A DNA stretch of 64,000 nt from Liolophura sinensis (GCF_032854445.1 NC_088304.1:18141850-18205849), one strand, 5' to 3'; numbered from the stretch's first letter, positions 1 through 12,523 are shown. Program-made: numbers and translations. The notes: generated by a model from the sequence alone, not told the origin.

Positions 1-411
1 TATGCATATGCAGTTGTTAACTTTGTAGCAACTGCTCAATGAATCCAGACAGGGGCAAAGAAAAACAAAAGCCTTGCAAACTACTATATACGTGTATATA
101 TACACACATTCATGCAGAGTTAACACCGGGTCTGTCCCGCGTTCAATATACGTATGTGTGTCCACGTCAAAAATTTGACTGATTCTCACACTTCAAACAA
201 CGAGCACGTTAGAAAGGCTATACCTGAGACGTTTGTTGATAATCTACCAGCGTAAATCCAATTGAATTTTTCTCGCTATTTTAGTATAGCCCAGCTAATT
301 ACACAAACTGTGAGCTTCGTCATATATTGCAATAACTTAACTCAACTTTAGCATCTCTCTAGAAACATAATATTATGTTACGTGTAACAGATTCTAGTTT
401 TTACTAGTCCG

Positions 412-903
412 TGAACTCTAGCTTACCTCCAATGCAGTATTAAATCTTTTCCGCCAAATCCTATTTGTCACGTTGGACTCCAGATTACCTCCCAATGCAG
501 TATTAAAACTTTTCCGCCAAATCCTATTTGTCACGTTGGACTCTGGCTTACCTCCAATGCAGTATTAAATCTTTTCCGCCAAATTCTATTTGTCACGTTG
601 GACTCTAGCTTACATCTAATGCAGTATTAAATCTTTTCCGCCAAATTCTATTTGTCACGTTGGACTCTAGCTTACCTCCAATGCAGTATTAAATCTTTTC
701 CGCCAAATCCTATTTGTCACGTTGGACTCTAGCTTACCTCCAATGCAGTATTAAACCTTTTCCGCCAAATCCTATTTGTCACGATGGACTCTAGCTTACC
801 TCCAATGCAGTATTAAATCTTTTCCGCCAAATCCTATTTGTCACGTTGGACTCTAGCTTACCTCCAATGCAGTATTAAACCTATTGCGCCAAATCCGATT
901 TGT
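412..903. repeat. 62-base tandem array, about 8 copies
   Basis: The unit contains CTTACCTCCAATGCAGTATT, then a TTTTCCGCCAAAT block and TTTGTCACGTTGGACTC. Eight near-identical units follow head to tail, with only scattered substitutions and the last unit decayed. Nothing suggests coding. The high identity between copies points to recent or continuing array turnover. Confidence 0.95.
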
Positions 904-1760
904 TCATCACATAACCATTGAAGATGATCATCTTTGAATCCGATAAAACTTGGACTTCGACACAAGCAATTATTCTATAAAAATACAAATAAATGTATAT
1001 AAAAAAGCTTAGAATTTGTCACGCTCAGTTATACGATGGAGTCTACCGATTGAGAAAGTAGTACAATATACCACCTGAGTCTTGTCAAGCATAAAACGTG
1101 AAAGGGTGCTTTATTGATCATTGATGAAACCATGGAGTTATCGTACTTTCAGTTAAGCTATTGTTTACCAATACAGGTAACACGTGTCTATTTTTGACCT
1201 AGCGTAAGGATTTGTGTATATAGTAACAGCTTGTTCGATAATCGAATGTGGCATTTGTAGATCAAGTTTGAAGTTAAGTTGTTTAGGCAATTACCGATCT
1301 AGACAATACATTATTACGTCATAGAGCTACAGTACATGTAGATCTAGGTGAGGACAGGACATACATGCATGCTGTATGTAAAAGGTAAACCTGGGAATAA
1401 AGCTGTATATACTGTCAATCCCACCAACCATAGTTCATTACATAATTAAGGGACTGACAGCTGAAATGCGAAAACGTAAGAAATTTCACTAAAACGTAGA
1501 CATGACAAAATATTGCAGTGTTTAGTAGGTTGAACTTGATAAACATGAAAACCGGCAAAAACTTTGAATTTAAAAATTCAAATAGATGACAGAAGTCAAA
1601 ATTGAAGAAAATCTGTAACGTTATGTGTTTCTTAGCTATATAGGTATAGGGACAAAATACTGAATTACCAGTCTTGCTTTAGCAAATAGTGTTTTTTTTT
1701 TTTTTTTAAAATACTTTAGTTTTATCTTCTCTGTCAATTCCTGTACCAGTAATGCAATTT

Positions 1761-1911
1761 GAAACTATAGGGTATATCATATATATATGAAAATATCTAG
1801 GATAAAACTATAGGGTATATCAGATGAAAATATCTAGGATTAAACTATAGCGTGTATCAGATGAAAGTACCTAGGATGAAACTATAAGGTATATCTGACG
1901 GAAATACCTGG
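1761..1911. repeat. Short tandem array, 37-43-base unit, about 4 copies
   Basis: Each unit starts AAACTATAGGGTATATC and continues through GAAAATATCTAGGAT. The first unit is longer because of an internal AT run. The copies diverge progressively to the right. Confidence 0.85.
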
Positions 1912-2152
1912 AAGGAAAATACCTTGAGACTATTTTGTATTTTCCTTATTTTTTCCAGAGAGAAAGGTTAAAATACTAGTGCTGTTTTTTAGTGCGAGTG
2001 TATGAAGTACACAAGAATTGATCGTTGATAATTGCCTGACAAATGTCTGGCTTTGTCAGCGTGATCCTAATGGCACCATGCCATGCCAGCTGTGCACGTG
2101 TAATTAGGCGGATGTCAATAATAGTGTCCAGTTGATACTGCCTTACTCTTAA

Positions 2153-2297
2153 TGCCGTACGTGGGAAGGTCTGCCACCAACGTGCGGATATTCGTGTGTT
2201 TTCCCCGGGCTCTGCCCGGTTTCTTCCCGCCATAATGCTGTCTGCCATCGTATAAGTACGGCGTATAACACCAATCAAATAAAAAAATCAATCAATC
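2153..2297 (+). mobile_element. SINE family A, 5'-truncated copy
   Basis: This matches the 3' half of the window's main SINE: CCGTACGTGGGAAGGTCTGC, the CCCCGGGCTCTGCCCGG block, ACACCAATCAAATAAA and an A-rich tail. The tRNA-like head is missing. The sequence is moderately diverged. Confidence 0.85.
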
Positions 2298-2370
2298 CAG
2301 GCATAGTTAGATGCACACGCAATCTAACGAAGCGTGGTGATTTGTTTAATAATTTCACACACTCAAGTTT

Positions 2371-2501
2371 CAACCTGCCGATGGTGGTCTGTTTCCCCCG
2401 TATTCTGTTCGGTTTCCTCCCAATATAATTCTGACCGCCGTCGTATAAGTGTAAATATTCTTGAGTGCGGTGTAAAACAAATAACAAATAAATAAATAAA
2501 C
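2371..2501 (+). mobile_element. SINE family A, old truncated copy
   Basis: This is a 3' portion of the family A SINE. It includes the TTTCCTCCCA block, CCGCCGTCGTATAAGTG, TATTCTTGAGTGCGGTGTAA and a (AAAT)n tail. It is more diverged than the copy just upstream. Confidence 0.75.
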
Positions 2502-3486
2502 ACTTCAGTTTCCTCAACTCACGAACGTGACCGCCGTTGTAATCAGCAAAAAAATCCTTAAGCACACCAGGTTAACATCAGTGAAATAAAATATATATGG
2601 CCTTAGATATAGGTTTAACAGCTCTTCAACCGATTTAAGCCCTTCTCCTTAACCCACTATACAGCAGAATGCATGGATTATGGACTCCGACACCTACAGG
2701 CATTTTTCTACACAGTTCCGCACTGATTATATAACTTCTACTTAAGATCAGCAAGGGTATAACCCTCCCAGTGTTAATACATTAACTTTACAGTAGCTCT
2801 GGTTAGACCAAGCTGCCTGTTTAATCTTCAAATCGAGCATTTTGCCTTCTAAGCCACAACAATGCATGGACTGGAAAATATTAGCTTAATATATTGTTCA
2901 TGACACAGGCAAATCGGCAAACATTCCTGTATAATCCGGATAAATCCCTCTATCCCTGCTTAAAATCGTTTATTTGGACTGTCGTGATTGGTTCCTGCGA
3001 AAACATACACACCGTTCCACTGGAATAAAGTGATATACACTTACTATACTAAAGTGAAGTGTACAGCCTACAGATTGGAACGCATTTCGACAAGGGAGCG
3101 AGGAATTTGTGAGCAGTTAGTTGGACGATCACTATTTCAACTTAACACCATATGCCAGTACCTGATTATTTTGTTATCAGGGATTTAGTTCTACTTTCAA
3201 ACCGGTTGTGCTTTTGATGAGTTTCCGATCTCCTTTATAGCGTGAACTTTTTCATGACTTGGATGTTTGTTTGTTGCAACAGTTTCCCACATGTAATTTA
3301 GTGATTATCATTCGTTGATTTCAGTATGTTTTCACTGGATACACATGTATTATCACAGCCGCGAAAGTGTTTGGTCATGATAAGGGTTAATCAGCGACAC
3401 CAGGTTACTAGAAAGGCGTGTTTTATCTCTTTCTGGGATTAACGGCGTTTCCCGTTACATTCGGAGACTGAGGCAGAATACGAGCG

Positions 3487-6400
3487 ATGAAAATGAACAG
3501 TTTCTTGTCTCGAAGCTGTGATAACTTTGGGACTGTCCTGAAAACGGACGGGAACCTTGGTCTGTGGCGTTACCCTACCAGAGGTCAGTATTACGTGAAC
3601 ATCAACGTGTTGTCCTTGAGAGGAGCTGTCAGCCTGGATGATGAGAGCTGGAGAGATTTGATTGCGAACCCTAAAGAAAGCAGTGACAGTGTGTACGAAC
3701 CCGTCACTCATATGAGCAGTCCACACTCCTATGTAAGGGAGTATGTCCCTGGTCTGCAACCGGAAATCTGGACTTACTCCTGCGAAGGCGTACATGGTCG
3801 GAGGGTAGAACAAATCCCCAGCAATGTTCACGATCAAGGTGCCCAGAGACGAGGAGCCTCTAAGCTTCTCCGTTCTTTGAAAAGATTCAAACACAAACTG
3901 ATGACATCAAAGTCGAAAAAAGGTGTCGAACCTTATACAAATGATGAGTGCAGTGGCTCCTACCATGAAATTCAAATCTGTACATCTAGCACCACACGTC
4001 ACAAAGACGACAAAATTCCCGAAATGGTCGATACCTGGGAGCAACGGAATGCCGGCACCAAACAGAGTTCCCAAAACCATCTCAGGAAAAGTGTAGAAAC
4101 AGCATTTGTTCACCAGTCGAACAAGGTAAATTGGCTATCGTCAAGACCAGAGATGTTGTCCTCCCCAGAGCCACGTTTTCCGTCAGAATGTCACACCTAT
4201 CCAGACATCATCAAATCGCACAGTGATCCAAGCAACCGCCGAGATGGACCAAGGAATGACAGCCATAGTATGCTGTGTGATAGTCACGCTGTCAGACAAT
4301 CTGACAATCAAAACACCAGACGAGGTCGGAAATGTAACCTAAAGCGACAGACAGTTATACGCATACCGTCCAATGACAAACTCTTGCACGCCAAACCGGG
4401 CCTCCAAGAAATGCAGTCGTTCAGGCAAGAAGTTCATCAACATACGTCCTCGTCGAACAAAGCAGTCCGTTGTGTAAGCGATTCAGTAATGCCAAGGGAC
4501 AGAGCTTCGTCGCACACAATCACCGATGCAACGTTGCAGTCAACGCCGTCTTCCAAAGATACTATAACGTCACCAAGAAATGAAGAGATTTCTGGGATGT
4601 ATAGTGCATTGTTTCCAGAAGGTAGAGACATGTATCAATCGAGAAGATTAATGTCGCCGTCGAAAATAACAGCGTCGCAATCTATCAAGGAAATGTCTCA
4701 ATCTAAACCACTGCCTATAACAAAAAGCACGTCATCTTCAACAAGAGTAATGTCTCCAAGAACGACAATGACTACAAATCCCACGTCTACCACCATGTCT
4801 CTGTCGAAAGAAACGATGTCGCCAAACTGCAGAAAAATAACCCAAACAACAAAAGCAGTGTCTCCAAATCGAAGAACACTACCTCCAACATGGGCAGTGT
4901 CTCCAACTAGAAGAACGCTATCTCCAACGAGGACAGTATCTCCTGCAACAGCAGTTTCCCCAACTAGGAGATCTACGTCTCCAAACAGGCGAGCATTGTC
5001 TCCATCGACAAGAACAGTATCGCCATCGAGAAGAATGTCACCTCCTCGAGTCATGTCTCCAACAATAACACCACTGTCTCCAACAAGAAGAACAATGTCT
5101 CCAAGCAGAGGAAGTATGTTTCAAATAAGAAACAAGTCTCCATCGAGAATAACAATGTCTCAAACGAGAAGAACAATTTCTCCAACCAGAACAATGTCTT
5201 CAACGAGAAGCACAATGTCTCCAACAAGAACAAGGTCTCCAACGAGAAGTGCCATGTCTCCAATGAAAAGCACAATGTCTCCAACAAGAAGAACAATGTC
5301 ACCAACAAGAGCAGTGCCTGTTGAAAGAGTGCTATCCCCAAGAAGAAGAACGATGTCTCCAAAGACCACACTGTCATCACCGTACGGAGCAATCTCTTCG
5401 GGGAACCCCTTCCCAGTACATTCCAGCATGCGTTTGAAAAACGGGAATGACGGTCAGATAAACATAAATTTGAATTCGGTCGACCGAAACGTGTGTTCCA
5501 AGACAGAATCAGGCCATGTGCATCTTGGTAGCCGACAAATAAACACCAGTTCTTCAGTTGATAACCAAGAGTATGGGAAAAGTGTCAGTCGACCGTGTAT
5601 ATCCGAGGGGCTTCAGGACACCGAGTTTAACTCTGGCTCGCCTCTGCACCGGACTCCCATTGATGATCGCGCAACTTCAGTCCTTCCCAGCTATCATAAA
5701 TCCATACTGAGAACAAAAACACTTCCTAAAACTTGGAGAATGGTCAACAATCTATATCCAGGTAAGACTATCGGAAGCTTGCAACAATCTATACCCAGGT
5801 TTAAACTACCGGAAACTTGCAGTAAAGCATATATCATTTACTGCTTTTGGTGTTCAACTGCGACTTTATAAATCAGCACCCACGAATAAAATAACAAAAA
5901 AAGAACAACGAAAAACGTCTTAACAATAACTTTATTGAACACAATGAAATTCCTGTTTTCTCCCTATGCATCAATAACTGAAAAACCTGACAAAAATTTT
6001 AAAAAAAAGCAAAAGTAAATACGCATTTCAGACAGGTAGAACTAAGTGCCGTGTTAAACATGTTAATCAGTGTCAAATAAACAAAAAAGTGATTAACTGG
6101 TCTAGATCATCATATTCTTCACCTGTGTTATTACATTTCAGGTCAAACATATCTATCAACCACTGAGGATCGCTGTGGGCATCACAGTGACAGACAACCA
6201 TCTTCAGCATCTTCAAGTGTCCAGAACAGCCACCTGATCAACCATTCTCGGTCTTACAGTCATTTGGATGGCTATCAACCTGGTTCCGGTGACCTCCAAT
6301 CGTCCATGATCAACTCCCAGTGGAATTCTCGTCATCCAAAGCCCAAGGTGTCCACTGGAGAGCCGAGCAGCACCGGTCGCAATGGGTACAGAGTTAGAGG

Positions 6401-6602
6401 GAAATCGTCCAGCAGCCACTCGTCCGGTCGACGTAGACACACAGATCAGCTGTCCCAAGAAGACCGGTCTGTGCACGAGCAAATGAGCAGGTCTTACGGC
6501 ATTCACCACACAAACCAAGACGAACCCAATCCGCAGCTGAACCACCAACATAGACTTAGTCTGTCCGCCATGTCGGCTGACAGCCAGGAAATCCTGATTT
6601 AG
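3487..6602 (+). CDS. Ser-Pro-x-Arg repeat protein of unknown function, two coding exons
   Basis: Two coding exons, 3487-5761 and 6142-6602, join in frame across a GT-AG intron (CCAG then GTAAGACT; TTACATTTCAG then GTCAAACA). The predicted protein is 911 residues. The ATG is set by an in-frame TGA 18 bases upstream. Residues 1 to about 150 are mixed in composition and hold the basic stretch LLRSLKRFKHKL. Residues about 417-640 are built from seven-residue units such as SPTRRTM and SPSRRTM, encoded by a 21-base DNA repeat. The rest is Ser-, His- and Arg-rich. I recognise no folded domain. The S-P-x-R/K pattern suits proline-directed kinase sites and resembles SPKK-type basic repeats of DNA- or microtubule-binding proteins, but function is inference only. 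It is not an RRM-type SR protein. It is convergent with MRM3. An upstream non-coding exon is possible. Confidence 0.8.
4874..5363 (+). repeat. Coding minisatellite, 21-base unit
   Basis: Units like TCTCCAACAAGAAGAACAAT repeat with period 21, or multiples of 3, inside the reading frame and encode SPTRRTM-like heptads. Indels between units keep the frame. Because the unit is a multiple of three and lacks stops, antisense frames also stay open here; those are shadows, not genes. Confidence 0.9.
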
Positions 6603-8457
6603 GCACTTCTCACCTGATTGGCTAGCAGCGGTGATAGCAAATAGCAGGTTAAATCTTATGTGGGACTTGTAAGCCATACTACCATTTTTTGTATTGTGCC
6701 ATCGGTTCCACTTAGCCAAAGTTTTATATCTGCAACTATCGCGAGGGATTACACCACGTAAATATCATTTTCTGTCATATCAAGGATCTTTGTTCCACAC
6801 CGTGGTGAATTAGCTGAGCTTAACATTTCCTTTAAACTGGACCAGCAGCACATGGATCATTACTAACATCGCTAAATTAGTCACCGTTACTGACAAACAA
6901 TATACTGTCATGTACATAAGCATTTTGTTCGTTGAAATGACATTCAATGTGAATAACTAACTGCATTCGCTTGCTGTGGCAGTTTCGGTGGGTCCCACCC
7001 CCCTTCCCCCAATCGTACTCAAAGGGCTTGTTTGCTCGGGTAAAATATGTAGGTTGACCATTCAAATTAATTAAAGCCAAGACAGACATGGTGATCGCTG
7101 ATCTTTAGCTCACAGAACATAATACCAACAAACTGTACAATGTGCGTAGAAAGAGGATGCACTGATCAAATTGGTAAATTTGTATGGTTCTGTAAAACTG
7201 ACGCCAAAAAAATAAGCTTTGATTTACTTACGTGTAGACTTGTCTGTACATTAAAGCAAATATGCCTAATTGCTGATGTGATGCTGGTAATATTTCATCG
7301 ACATTATAGTGGGCCAGGTACACTAATATACTTTCAAATCAATCATTAATCTGATTCTGTTTTCTCAGGATTGGCATTTCAATTATACAATTTTACGTTT
7401 ATAATCTTAAGCCCCGCCCAAACTATCCAACATCGTTCAAATTTTGTTGACTCAAGTTGAATCCTGTTTAGGTATGTTGAGTGTTCCGTCCACACTACAA
7501 ATCAGATAGGTCAGCATTGTCCAACACTGTTGTCGTGTGTTAAACTGTACTTTTTTTACCCAACTTTCGATATATTGGAGGGAAATTTCCATCTTTCTCT
7601 CCAATGCATTAGACACAATGAGGAACAGCCTGAAAAATAGTGTCGTGTGTTCATCGGCTACGCTTATTGCCATGGCCATACTCCCATATCAAAAAAACGG
7701 TCACATGGTGAGATCAGTTTCTCTCTTTAACCCTTGGCGCCGCCATTCTGACCAGGTCACGTGCATTAAGACGATCACGTTTTTTCTACACGCCCGCTGA
7801 TTGGCTACTTTCTCTCAATTTGACTCAACTTGTGGACAAAAAATACACATGCACATTTTCGAATCAACAAAGTTGGATGGTGTTGAGTGTTGTTGGGCCG
7901 AGTTAAAGAACCCGTTCAAAACTACTCAACATGGCTCAAGTCGTTGCCTCAACTTCAAGCTGACTCTTGTATCAACAAAAGTTGAGTGTGGTTGGGTAGT
8001 CTGGACGGGGCTTTACAAAACACAACAATGTTCATGTAAACATATATTTATATAATCTACGTTTCTCAAAGAAAATACTGAATATTACTTTCATATCGCT
8101 TAAATGAGTATGCTATGTTTGGACCAGTTACAATTTGTTAATGAAAATGCTAATGACAAATTACCAATTTATATTATTATGTTTTAATTCATAAAGTTTA
8201 AAAACTTCCATACATAACATTTTTTGTACAAGAGAGATTCTCAGATTTGGTTTCATTAACAAACTGAACAACAAGGTTACGCCAACAGTGTACTGAAAAC
8301 ACACATGGCCTGCTGGTGAATCAGGATTCCTTATTAAGTACAGTAAACTACAGAAAGTTTCTACCACTACTATAAACTTGCTATAAAGTGTCAGCACCAA
8401 ATGACATTTAGTTGTCTGTATAAAAAATCACTTTCTTGCAGCAAAATTTGAAGTGAT
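6603..8457. other. Convergent intergenic DNA between the SPxR-repeat gene and MRM3
   Basis: No supported gene lies here. The left part is probably the 3' UTR of the upstream gene, and the right end the 3' UTR of MRM3 on the other strand. A terminal-inverted-repeat element occupies 7410-8012. The small open frames overlapping that element are chance. Confidence 0.6.
7410..8012. mobile_element. Non-autonomous TIR element with a 3-base TTA duplication
   Basis: The left end AGCCCCGCCCAAACTATCCA is the inverted match of the right end TGGTTGGGTAGTCTGGACGG plus GGCT. Similarity continues inward for about 45 bases, including TCAACTTTTGTTGA-like motifs. TTA flanks both ends (7407-7409 and 8013-8015). 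The element is about 600 bases and has no transposase frame. A 3-base TTA duplication suits PIF/Harbinger-type MITEs; that family call is inference. Confidence 0.7.
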
Positions 8458-11400
8458 TTAGTTTTCTACATCTATCTTGTCTTTCACTGTCAACTGTCTC
8501 TTAATTTCAAACAAAATTACTCCTGTGGCCACGCTATTGTTTAGACTCTCCACATTCATTGCCATGGGAACAACCACTGCTTGGCCGTAATTATCGAAAA
8601 CAGCTTTCTTAGCCTGAGGTGAGGGTCCCTCTGACTCGTTACTGACAACCAACACTGACGACGTCCTGCTGAAATCCACCTGGTGGTAAACGTTTGATGG
8701 TAGTTGTAGTCTTTTGAACAATGCTAGAGTGTGTCTGTCTCTGTACAGTGTTTTCTCATTGTTCGATCCTGAATCCATGTCAAAGTCCTCAGAGGCTTGC
8801 AGGGTGCCTTGGTCTAAAGCTCCTTTTGATGTGCTCTGCTCCAGTAGCTTCCTTAAGTCCTCTACCCGGAGTCTGCTCCTGTAATCCTTTGACTGGCGTA
8901 CTTTACCCACATCTGCCAAGCACACCATCGACTCGGCAGGGAAGTAGCTTACCACAGTCTCCCACTCTAGATTGTTAATTATGGGCACCCGGAAATGACA
9001 TCCTGCTCCTGAGCGCAGCACTTTTGGCTCCCAGATATCCACACAGCCTACAAAACAAACAACATTTAAGCACATAAAGGGTAACCTCAGCAAAGCAGTC
9101 ATACCAACAATACCAGCAATGAGATAGATGACAGGCAGTAGGAGAGATCAAACTTGTTTCATTCATATTTGTGTTCTCTCTTTTAAAAATATTCAAGTTC
9201 ACAAGAAAATTAACCTGGTTAATTAATTATTCACTTACATGTATATCTAATATTGTTTATATTTATTTGATGTAATTTTCTAGTCACTTTATTCCTTGTA
9301 CGTTCAAACATGCAATTTTTTGAAATAAAATCTAACCCTTGTATTCACTTGTCATGTACTTTGCTGAAAACCTAGAGGTGTATTTCACATTGGAGGCTAT
9401 TAAAATGAAAAAAACAAAACCTAAGAAATGAAGCAAGGCTAGTTGATAGCTGATCATTTATTTCTTACATTTTTTAAATACAGTCAATTCTATGGTGGGC
9501 TATATGAACCATATAACCTTGTGGGTATTCTGACCTCACAAGAAGTTTTCCCATTACAATTTTTCATTCTGGAATAATTCTCAAAAAAAGGTGAATGTAA
9601 AGAAAAGAAAAAGGTGATGTGACATCTTAGTGCCTTACCCCTGATAGTCCATAGTTCACCTTAAAATTCCAACACTTGACAAGAGTTTATTCAGTTAGAA
9701 AAAAATCAGCATATTTTTACAGACCATTTTCAATGGCCTTTTTTCTCATGCTGACTTTTCTATGCAACTTTTCCTTTAAATGGTTCTCCCGTAAGGGGGA
9801 AGGCCTGTCAGCGGATGGTTGTGGGCTTCTTCAGGCTCAGCCCGGTTTCCTCCCACCATAATGCTGGCCGCCGTCATATAAGTGAAATATTCTTGAGTAC
9901 AGCGTAAAACACCAATCAAATAAATAAATAAATCAATTAAATGGTTCTCCCCGATACCTTTTTTGATACAGATGTTCATAATTGTTGCACCACTAATAGC
10001 AACAACACCCATGTCTGCTGTCAATACCTTTTGTACAGAGGATTCGCTCACAACCCACGGCGGCTCCCACCCGAATGATGGTCCCCAGATTCCCTGGATC
10101 CCTGATGTTATCACACACCAGTGTCACCGGAATAACATCTGTCCTCTCCATGCTTATCTCCCCTTGATTAGGAATTTGAAATATACCTGTGAAATATGTA
10201 AGACTGTTTATACTGGTCTTGATGGGGCAAAGTTTTTAGGGACATTAACTATTCAAAAACAACACAGAGCATGTCTTCACAAAACCCCACTTGTAGATGA
10301 GAAAACATTCCCTAAAGTTTGTATTGAATGTTGTTGTTTTTACTTATTTGGTTCATGCATAAAAACATACAGAATCATTTTTGACTGGCCTGTGTGAGAG
10401 ATAAGCAAGTAAAGCATATGGCAAGCCTAAACTGAATTTTTGTAGCTATAGATGATTCATTCACGTGTGATCTAGGTTGCAGTGCTTAACCCAGGAAACC
10501 CCATCTCCACTGTCAACCAATCAGCCTTGATTCTGAACATAAGGTTAACCTGGGTGCCCCGAGGTTAAACTATCAACCTTTGGCAGGTTGCTGACGAACT
10601 TCGCAATGGGTGACAAATAAAAAACGCACACCATATTGAGGAAAGACAAAGGGGTTTCAACAGACGTTAGACTGCACAAATGGGCACAGGAATGCTGTGA
10701 AACCCTTCTTGTTAACAAATTCCCGAAAGTCCTGGACGAATTGCACATCCAAGTCATTCTTCTTGTTAAATTTATTTATTTATTTGATTGGTGTTTTAGG
10801 CCGTACTCATGAATATTTCACTTATACGACAGCAGCCAGCATTATGCTGGGTGGAAACCAGGCAGAGCCCAGGAGAAATCCGCAACCATCCGCAAGTTGC
10901 TGGCAGATCTTTCCACATACAACCGGAGAGGAAGCTAGCATGAGCTGGACTTGAAATCACAGCAACCAGATTGGTGAGAGACTCCTGGGACATTACACTG
11001 CGCTAGCGCGCTAACCAACTGAGCCGCAGAGGCCCCTCTTCTTGTTAAAAGGTTATGGTATAACAGTATTATAGCAATCCTCACCCATGACTCCTGGAGG
11101 TGTCACCAAATCTGACCATAGTTTTAGACTGTGATGCTGAACTTTGTATATTGGCACTTTTAAAGTGTCCATGGGAAGATCTTCCAATGCTTCTACTCTG
11201 CTGAAAAAAAGCATCTTCAGTACGGAGCCTGCCTCAACTGCATCTTTTATCAGACGACTGCCTTCCAGTAACATCTCCTTCTTCTTTTCTCGATGTTTGC
11301 GAGATTTTGCACACATCATAACAGGCCTGATAAAACATTATCAAAACACGATGCAATTAAATATTTGAAAAAAAAAAAAATGATGCAGAAAGTGAAACAG

Positions 11401-12523
11401 ATGTATTCAGCTTTGTGTGCTCCAAAACTGAACAAGAGACTATTATGAACGGAAATTTTTGACCTAGAACAGCAAGCGCTATACCAATAATTCCCACTTT
11501 ATAAAGTAACTTCATGTCCTTGATAGTGGCAGCTAAGAAAACTGAATGTCCTTGAAAAGAAACAAGATTTATCTCCCTTTTCACATTTCATTGGTGTTTT
11601 ACGCTGAACTCAAGAATATTTCACTTATATGGCAGGGGCCAACATTGTGGTGGGAGGAAACCGGGCAGAACCCAGTGGAAACTCATGACCATCCAAAGGT
11701 TGCTGGAAGACCTTCCCACATACGGTAGGCTCATATGAACAGGCCACCAGTAAGTAGATAATATGTCACATATGTAATGTTTCTGAGACAGACTGAGGAG
11801 GCATCAATCTTTGTCAAGCGAAAACTAATATGTCACATATGTCATGTTTCTGAGACAGACTGAGGAGGCATCATTCTTTGTCAAGAGAAAACTATAAAAC
11901 TATGTTCTCGTATACACTAAGAGCTAGTCTTACTTCTTGCATAAACCCAGAAAACATTAATTGACTCTCATCTGGCTGATAAATTTCACAACCTGTGCAT
12001 GTATACCTTCATCTTTCTGTAAAACTACCTTCTGTACAACGTTCCTATAACTATATGTTTTAGGCCTAATAGAGCTGTTAATCCACAAATATATTTAAAT
12101 ACACATGGATTAGCTCAATAAGTCTCTGTTTAATTATTACCCAAAACGACTGTCATCCTTTTCTCTCAGTGCTTTATACTCAAAAACTGTCCCATTTTCA
12201 AGTCTCTTCTGGACTGACTGAAGCCTTTCTCCCTTACTTGACGCAGGTGACTGCAATTTCTGATTGACAGGCTGGTTTTGCACTTTTACGGCACTTGTGT
12301 TGTTGTTGTAACCCATATGACTTTGACTGACTTTAGCTGACTTTGATTTTGCACGTGATTTGGCCAGTTTCCTTTCCTCTTCGTCCGGTGTTAAGACTTG
12401 CAACATATTTCTCCTCAAGCCTGACCGGCGCTCTCGCATTTGCGATTTATATATATAGAAGAAATGGGCTTTATCTTTCAACAAACTTGCTGAAAATCTC
12501 AAGCACCACGTGCGTGCCGCCAT
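8458..12523 (-). CDS. MRM3: MRM3, mitochondrial rRNA 2'-O-methyltransferase (SpoU/TrmH family)
   Basis: Four coding exons (12523-12141, 11326-11085, 10186-10028, 9047-8458) join with matching phases into 457 residues, close to the roughly 420 of human MRM3. The N-terminus is basic with hydrophobic residues, as expected for mitochondrial import. Exon 2 holds the substrate-binding region ([20 protein letters not shown]). Exon 3 carries SpoU motif [14 protein letters not shown], near residues 235-247. Exon 4 opens with [17 protein letters not shown] and carries motif [15 protein letters not shown]...RQ, near 426-446. The family binds AdoMet through a C-terminal trefoil knot and methylates 2'-OH groups; vertebrate MRM3 modifies mitochondrial 16S rRNA. 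The first ATG in frame is at 12523. The gene is divergent from GLOD4. Its introns hold SINE copies. No frame breaks were seen. Confidence 0.95.
9791..9936 (+). mobile_element. SINE family A, 5'-truncated, with exact 15-base target duplication
   Basis: TTAAATGGTTCTCCC occurs exactly at 9776-9790 and again at 9937-9951, bracketing a 3' SINE fragment that ends in (AAAT)n. This is direct evidence of target-primed insertion with 5' truncation. It lies in MRM3 intron 3, antisense to that gene. Confidence 0.93.
10771..11036 (-). mobile_element. SINE family A, near full length
   Basis: The duplication TCTTCTTGTTAAA lies at 10758-10770 and 11037-11049. On the minus strand the element runs from a GGGGCCTCTGCGGCTCAGTT head, through a tRNA-like A box (TTGGTTAGCGCGCTAGCGC) and a B box resembling GATTTCAAGTCC, to ACACCAATCAAATAAATAAA. 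It sits in MRM3 intron 2, directly beside exon 2. Confidence 0.95.
11588..11730 (-). mobile_element. SINE family A, partial copy
   Basis: On the minus strand this covers the CGTATGTGGGAAGGTCTTCC to AACACCAATG part of the element. It lacks the tRNA head and has a short tail. It lies in MRM3 intron 1. Confidence 0.85.
11759..11893. repeat. Two-copy direct repeat, about 67 bases each
   Basis: A unit starting AATATGTCACATATGT and running through GAGACAGACTGAGGAGGCAT to CAAGCGAAAACT occurs twice in tandem, with few differences, in MRM3 intron 1. It looks like a recent simple duplication. Confidence 0.9.

Larger units (their letters stand above)
1..3486. other. Gene-free left flank
   Basis: I see no supportable gene in this AT-rich stretch. 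It holds a 62-base tandem array (412-903), a short 37-43-base array (1761-1911), a T-run near 1690 and two 5'-truncated SINE pieces (2153-2297 and 2371-2501). The small open frames here have no family signature. The last few hundred bases probably hold the promoter and 5' leader of the gene starting at 3487, because an in-frame TGA at 3469 rules out a longer N-terminus in this exon. Confidence 0.6.

Noticed and set aside
4698-5429. Antisense open frames opposite the SPxR repeats
   Set aside because: The opposite strand of a coding 21-base repeat stays open by chance; splicing and the intact plus-strand frame support only the plus gene.
3487-6602. Naming this gene as SRRM2 or another SR splicing factor
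   Set aside because: The units are S-P-x-R-R-x-M rather than RS dipeptides, there is no cwf21 or RRM signature, and a true Srrm-type gene is present elsewhere in the window.
9778-10114. A minus-strand frame containing [16 protein letters not shown]
   Set aside because: It is the wrong frame across MRM3 exon 3; the correct frame gives [13 protein letters not shown] with proper splice phases.
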